The notes under the pieces were generated by a model that was not told where the DNA came from, did no database searches, and worked only from the letters and a program-made list of their open reading frames with translations. Positions 3,963 to 5,818 of a DNA stretch of 5,818 nucleotides are shown piece by piece. The stretch's first letter is position 1. Each line of letters opens with the position of its first letter. Source of the DNA: an uncultured Oscillospiraceae bacterium (GTDB taxonomy: Bacteria; Bacillota_A; Clostridia; Oscillospirales; Oscillospiraceae); contig CANRMG010000116.1 of assembly GCA_947631675.1 (NCBI GenBank), positions 1 through 5,818 of the forward strand, given 5' to 3'. A program made the translations under genes and the position numbers.

Positions 3963-5327
3963 ATGGAGAAGAAAACCCTTATAAAAGATTATACCGCCGG
4001 GCCGGTGGGCCGGCAGCTGCTGGCCTTCGCCTGGCCGTTCATGCTGTCGAACCTCCTGCAGACGGCCTACAACCTGGTGGACATGGTGGTGGTGGGCCGG
4101 TACGTGGGCCCGGCGGGCCTGTCCGCCGTGGGCGTGGGCGCGGACCTTATACACTTCTACACCTTCGTGTGTATGGGCTTCTGCAACGCCGGGCAGGTGC
4201 TCATCAGCCAGTACGTGGGCCTGAAGGACCGGGAGGGCATCTCAAAGATCGTGGGCGCCATGTTCACGTTCATCTTAGGGCTCAGCCTGGCCATCTCCGC
4301 TCTGGGCCTTATATTCGCCGGGCGGGTGACGGCCATACTGAACGTGCCGTCCGAGGCCATGGCCTACTGCCGCCAGTACACGGTGTGCTGCACGGCGGGG
4401 CTGTTCTTCCTGGTGGGATACGTGATGGTGGCCGCCATCCTCCGGGGCATGGGCCAGTCCAAGATGCCCATGATCTTCATCGTCATCGCGTCGGTGCTGA
4501 ACGTGGTGCTGGACCTGCTGTTCGTGTCCGGGGGCATGGGCCCCTTCGGCGCGGCCCTGGCCACGGTCATCGCCCAGGGGGTCAGCTTCCTCTTATGCGT
4601 GGGGTATCTGTGGCGCCGGCGGGGGGACCTGGGGTTCGAGTTTCGTTTGAAATACCTCCATCCGGACCGGGCCAGCCTGACAAAGCTTTTGAAGCTGGGC
4701 GTGCCCATGTCCATCCAGTCCTGCGCCATCAACCTTTCCATGCTGTTCGTGTCCAGCCGCCTGAACACCTACGGCGTGACCGTGTCCGCGGTCACCAGCG
4801 TGGGCAACAAGCTGTCCACCGTGGCCAGCATCATATCCCAGGCCCTGAGCCAGTCCGGGGCCACCATGGTGGGACAGAACTTCGCCGCCCGGAAGTTCGA
4901 CCGGGTGACGAAGGCGCTTGTCACGGCGCTGGCCGTGGGCTTGGGGTATTCGGCAGCGCTGAGCGCGGTGATGCTGGCCGCGCCGGAGACGGTGTTCTCC
5001 CTGTTCGACGACGACCCGGCGGTGCTGGCCATGAGCCACAGCTATGCCATCGTGGCGACCCTCAACTTCTTCGGCTTTGCCCTGCGGGGGCCCAGCACGG
5101 CCCTTTGCAACGGCATGGGCTTCCCGGTGATGAACTTCGTGCTGGGCATATTGGACGGGGTGGTCATGCGCATCGGCCTGTGTCTGCTGCTGGCCGAGGC
5201 CTTCCGCATGGGGGTCATGGGCTACTGGCTGGGCGGTGCGCTGGCGGGGTTCACGTTCTTCATCGTCATGTTCCCCTACTTCCTGTCCGGCAAGTGGAAA
5301 AAGCGGGCTCCCCCTGCGGCGGCGTAA
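3963..5327 (+). CDS. MATE family multidrug/Na+ (or H+) antiporter
   Basis: A 454-aa integral membrane efflux pump of the multidrug and toxin extrusion superfamily, the usual length for the bacterial NorM/DinF-like group with 12 helices in two halves. Each half shows MatE-domain features. The first has FAWPFMLSNLLQTAYNLVDMVV near residue 20, with VGRYVGPAGLSAVGVGA after it. The second begins near residue 240 with LKLGVPMSIQS and has GATMVGQNFAARKFDRV at about 300. The C terminus is short and basic (KWKKR). MATE proteins export cationic drugs or metabolites using an ion gradient; the substrate cannot be read from the sequence. There is no Shine-Dalgarno sequence before the ATG and the gap to the upstream stop is 1 nt, so translation is probably coupled. 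A DUF523 gene follows 15 nt later. Confidence 0.95.
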   Translation: MEKKTLIKDYTAGPVGRQLLAFAWPFMLSNLLQTAYNLVDMVVVGRYVGPAGLSAVGVGADLIHFYTFVCMGFCNAGQVLISQYVGLKDREGISKIVGAMFTFILGLSLAISALGLIFAGRVTAILNVPSEAMAYCRQYTVCCTAGLFFLVGYVMVAAILRGMGQSKMPMIFIVIASVLNVVLDLLFVSGGMGPFGAALATVIAQGVSFLLCVGYLWRRRGDLGFEFRLKYLHPDRASLTKLLKLGVPMSIQSCAINLSMLFVSSRLNTYGVTVSAVTSVGNKLSTVASIISQALSQSGATMVGQNFAARKFDRVTKALVTALAVGLGYSAALSAVMLAAPETVFSLFDDDPAVLAMSHSYAIVATLNFFGFALRGPSTALCNGMGFPVMNFVLGILDGVVMRIGLCLLLAEAFRMGVMGYWLGGALAGFTFFIVMFPYFLSGKWKKRAPPAAA

Positions 5328-5335
5328 AAAGGAGA
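5328..5335 (+). promoter_or_regulatory. Ribosome binding site of the DUF523 gene
   Basis: AAAGGAGA lies immediately after the MATE stop codon, with its GGAG 8 nt before the ATG at 5343. It is much stronger than the start region of the MATE gene, so this gene may be translated more efficiently than its operon partner. Confidence 0.8.
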
Positions 5336-5342
5336 GAGAAAG

Positions 5343-5759
5343 ATGATCCTGGTAAGCGGGTGCCTTCTGGGCCTCAACTGCAAGTATAACGGCGGCAACA
5401 ACGACAACGCCGCCGTACATAAGTTCCTGGAGGGGAAGGAGTACGTGGTGTTCTGCCCGGAGCGGGCCTCCGGTCTGCCCGCGCCCCGGCTCCCCAGCGA
5501 GATACGGGGCGATAAGGTGTTCAGCAAGGCGGGCGACGACGTGACGGAGGAATTTCGCGCCGGGGCTGAAAAGGCCCTGGCCTTCTGCCGCAGCCACGGC
5601 GTCACCCAGGCCATATTGAAGGCCCGCAGCCCTTCCTGCGGCGTCCACGCGGTCTATGATGGTTCCTTCACGGGCAAGGTGGTGCCCGGCATGGGCGTCA
5701 CCGCGAAGCTCCTGGCGGAAAACGGCATAGAGCTCATGGACGAGGAGGACTTGGCTTAG
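5343..5759 (+). CDS. DUF523 protein, probable TudS-like [4Fe-4S] desulfidase
   Basis: A 138-aa cytoplasmic protein that is the full length of a single-domain DUF523 member. Family motifs are SGCLLGLNCKYNG (5-17), FCPE (37-40), GLPAPRLPSEIRGDKV (44-59) and ARSPSCG (94-100). In the characterised relative TudS three cysteines hold a [4Fe-4S] cluster that removes sulfur from thiouracil, with a Ser three residues before the last Cys taking part. Here C7, C38 and C99, with S96, fit that pattern, and C13 is an additional conserved-looking Cys. A role in thiouracil or thio-nucleobase salvage is therefore plausible, but many DUF523 proteins are uncharacterised. It is the last gene of the operon; no clear terminator follows in the remaining 59 nt. 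Confidence 0.9.
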   Translation: MILVSGCLLGLNCKYNGGNNDNAAVHKFLEGKEYVVFCPERASGLPAPRLPSEIRGDKVFSKAGDDVTEEFRAGAEKALAFCRSHGVTQAILKARSPSCGVHAVYDGSFTGKVVPGMGVTAKLLAENGIELMDEEDLA

Positions 5760-5818
5760 CACGGCCGGCCCTTCCTGTGCTGGCATAGCGCGGCACAGCC
5801 CGACAGTACACCTGCGCA

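Noticed and set aside
4169..5786. Large overlapping frames on both strands across the MATE and DUF523 genes
   Set aside because: They are shadows: low complexity, no motif, no start signals, whereas the MATE and DUF523 frames match known families throughout.
5775..5798. Hairpin (CTGTGCTG/CGGCACAG) after the DUF523 gene as an operon terminator
   Set aside because: The stem is short with a wobble pair and an 8-nt loop, and no T tract follows; the true terminator is probably outside the window.
1..5818. CRISPR array, tRNA, rRNA, transposase or phage genes
   Set aside because: No regularly spaced repeats, cloverleaf or rRNA-like sequence, and no integrase or transposase motif were seen on either strand.

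Overview
The window looks like chromosomal DNA from a high-GC Gram-positive gut Clostridia (Oscillospiraceae/Flavonifractor-like). The grounds are GC-rich codon use, strong AAGGAG-type ribosome binding sites, a Noc-type nucleoid occlusion protein, an XRE-regulator remnant of the kind common in that group, and a three-hairpin interspersed repeat of Clostridia type. The taxonomic call is inference; there is no rRNA or other marker gene here.

Layout. Positions 1-1471 read leftward and hold the start of a polar amino acid ABC uptake operon. From right to left it contains: a near-consensus promoter (1443-1471), a previously uncalled 37-codon Cys-rich leader ORF (1282-1395), a Rho-independent terminator (1220-1261), a second strong promoter (1168-1196), a CjaA/cysteine-type substrate-binding protein (278-1144), an intergenic hairpin (221-256) and the first 66 codons of the permease (1-200, cut by the window edge). 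Positions 1483-1864 are rightward debris and repeats: a 5'-truncated XRE regulator with an intact terminator, then a three-hairpin repeat. Positions 1896-2733 carry noc with its own -10. Positions 2742-5759 form a probable operon of three genes: an exported beta-propeller-like protein, a MATE efflux transporter starting 1 nt after it, and a DUF523/TudS-like protein 15 nt further on.

How the parts work together. The most interesting part is the leader of the amino acid transporter. A short ORF with five cysteine codons (two Cys-Cys pairs) precedes a U6 terminator. The 5' arm of that terminator can instead pair over 10 bases with a segment inside the leader ORF, just downstream of the first Cys-Cys pair. 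The first structural gene resembles cysteine-binding proteins. Together this has the architecture of a translation-dependent cysteine attenuator, although a second promoter lies downstream of the terminator and would bypass it. The rest of the window is conventional: nucleoid occlusion, multidrug efflux and a putative Fe-S sulfur-metabolism enzyme.
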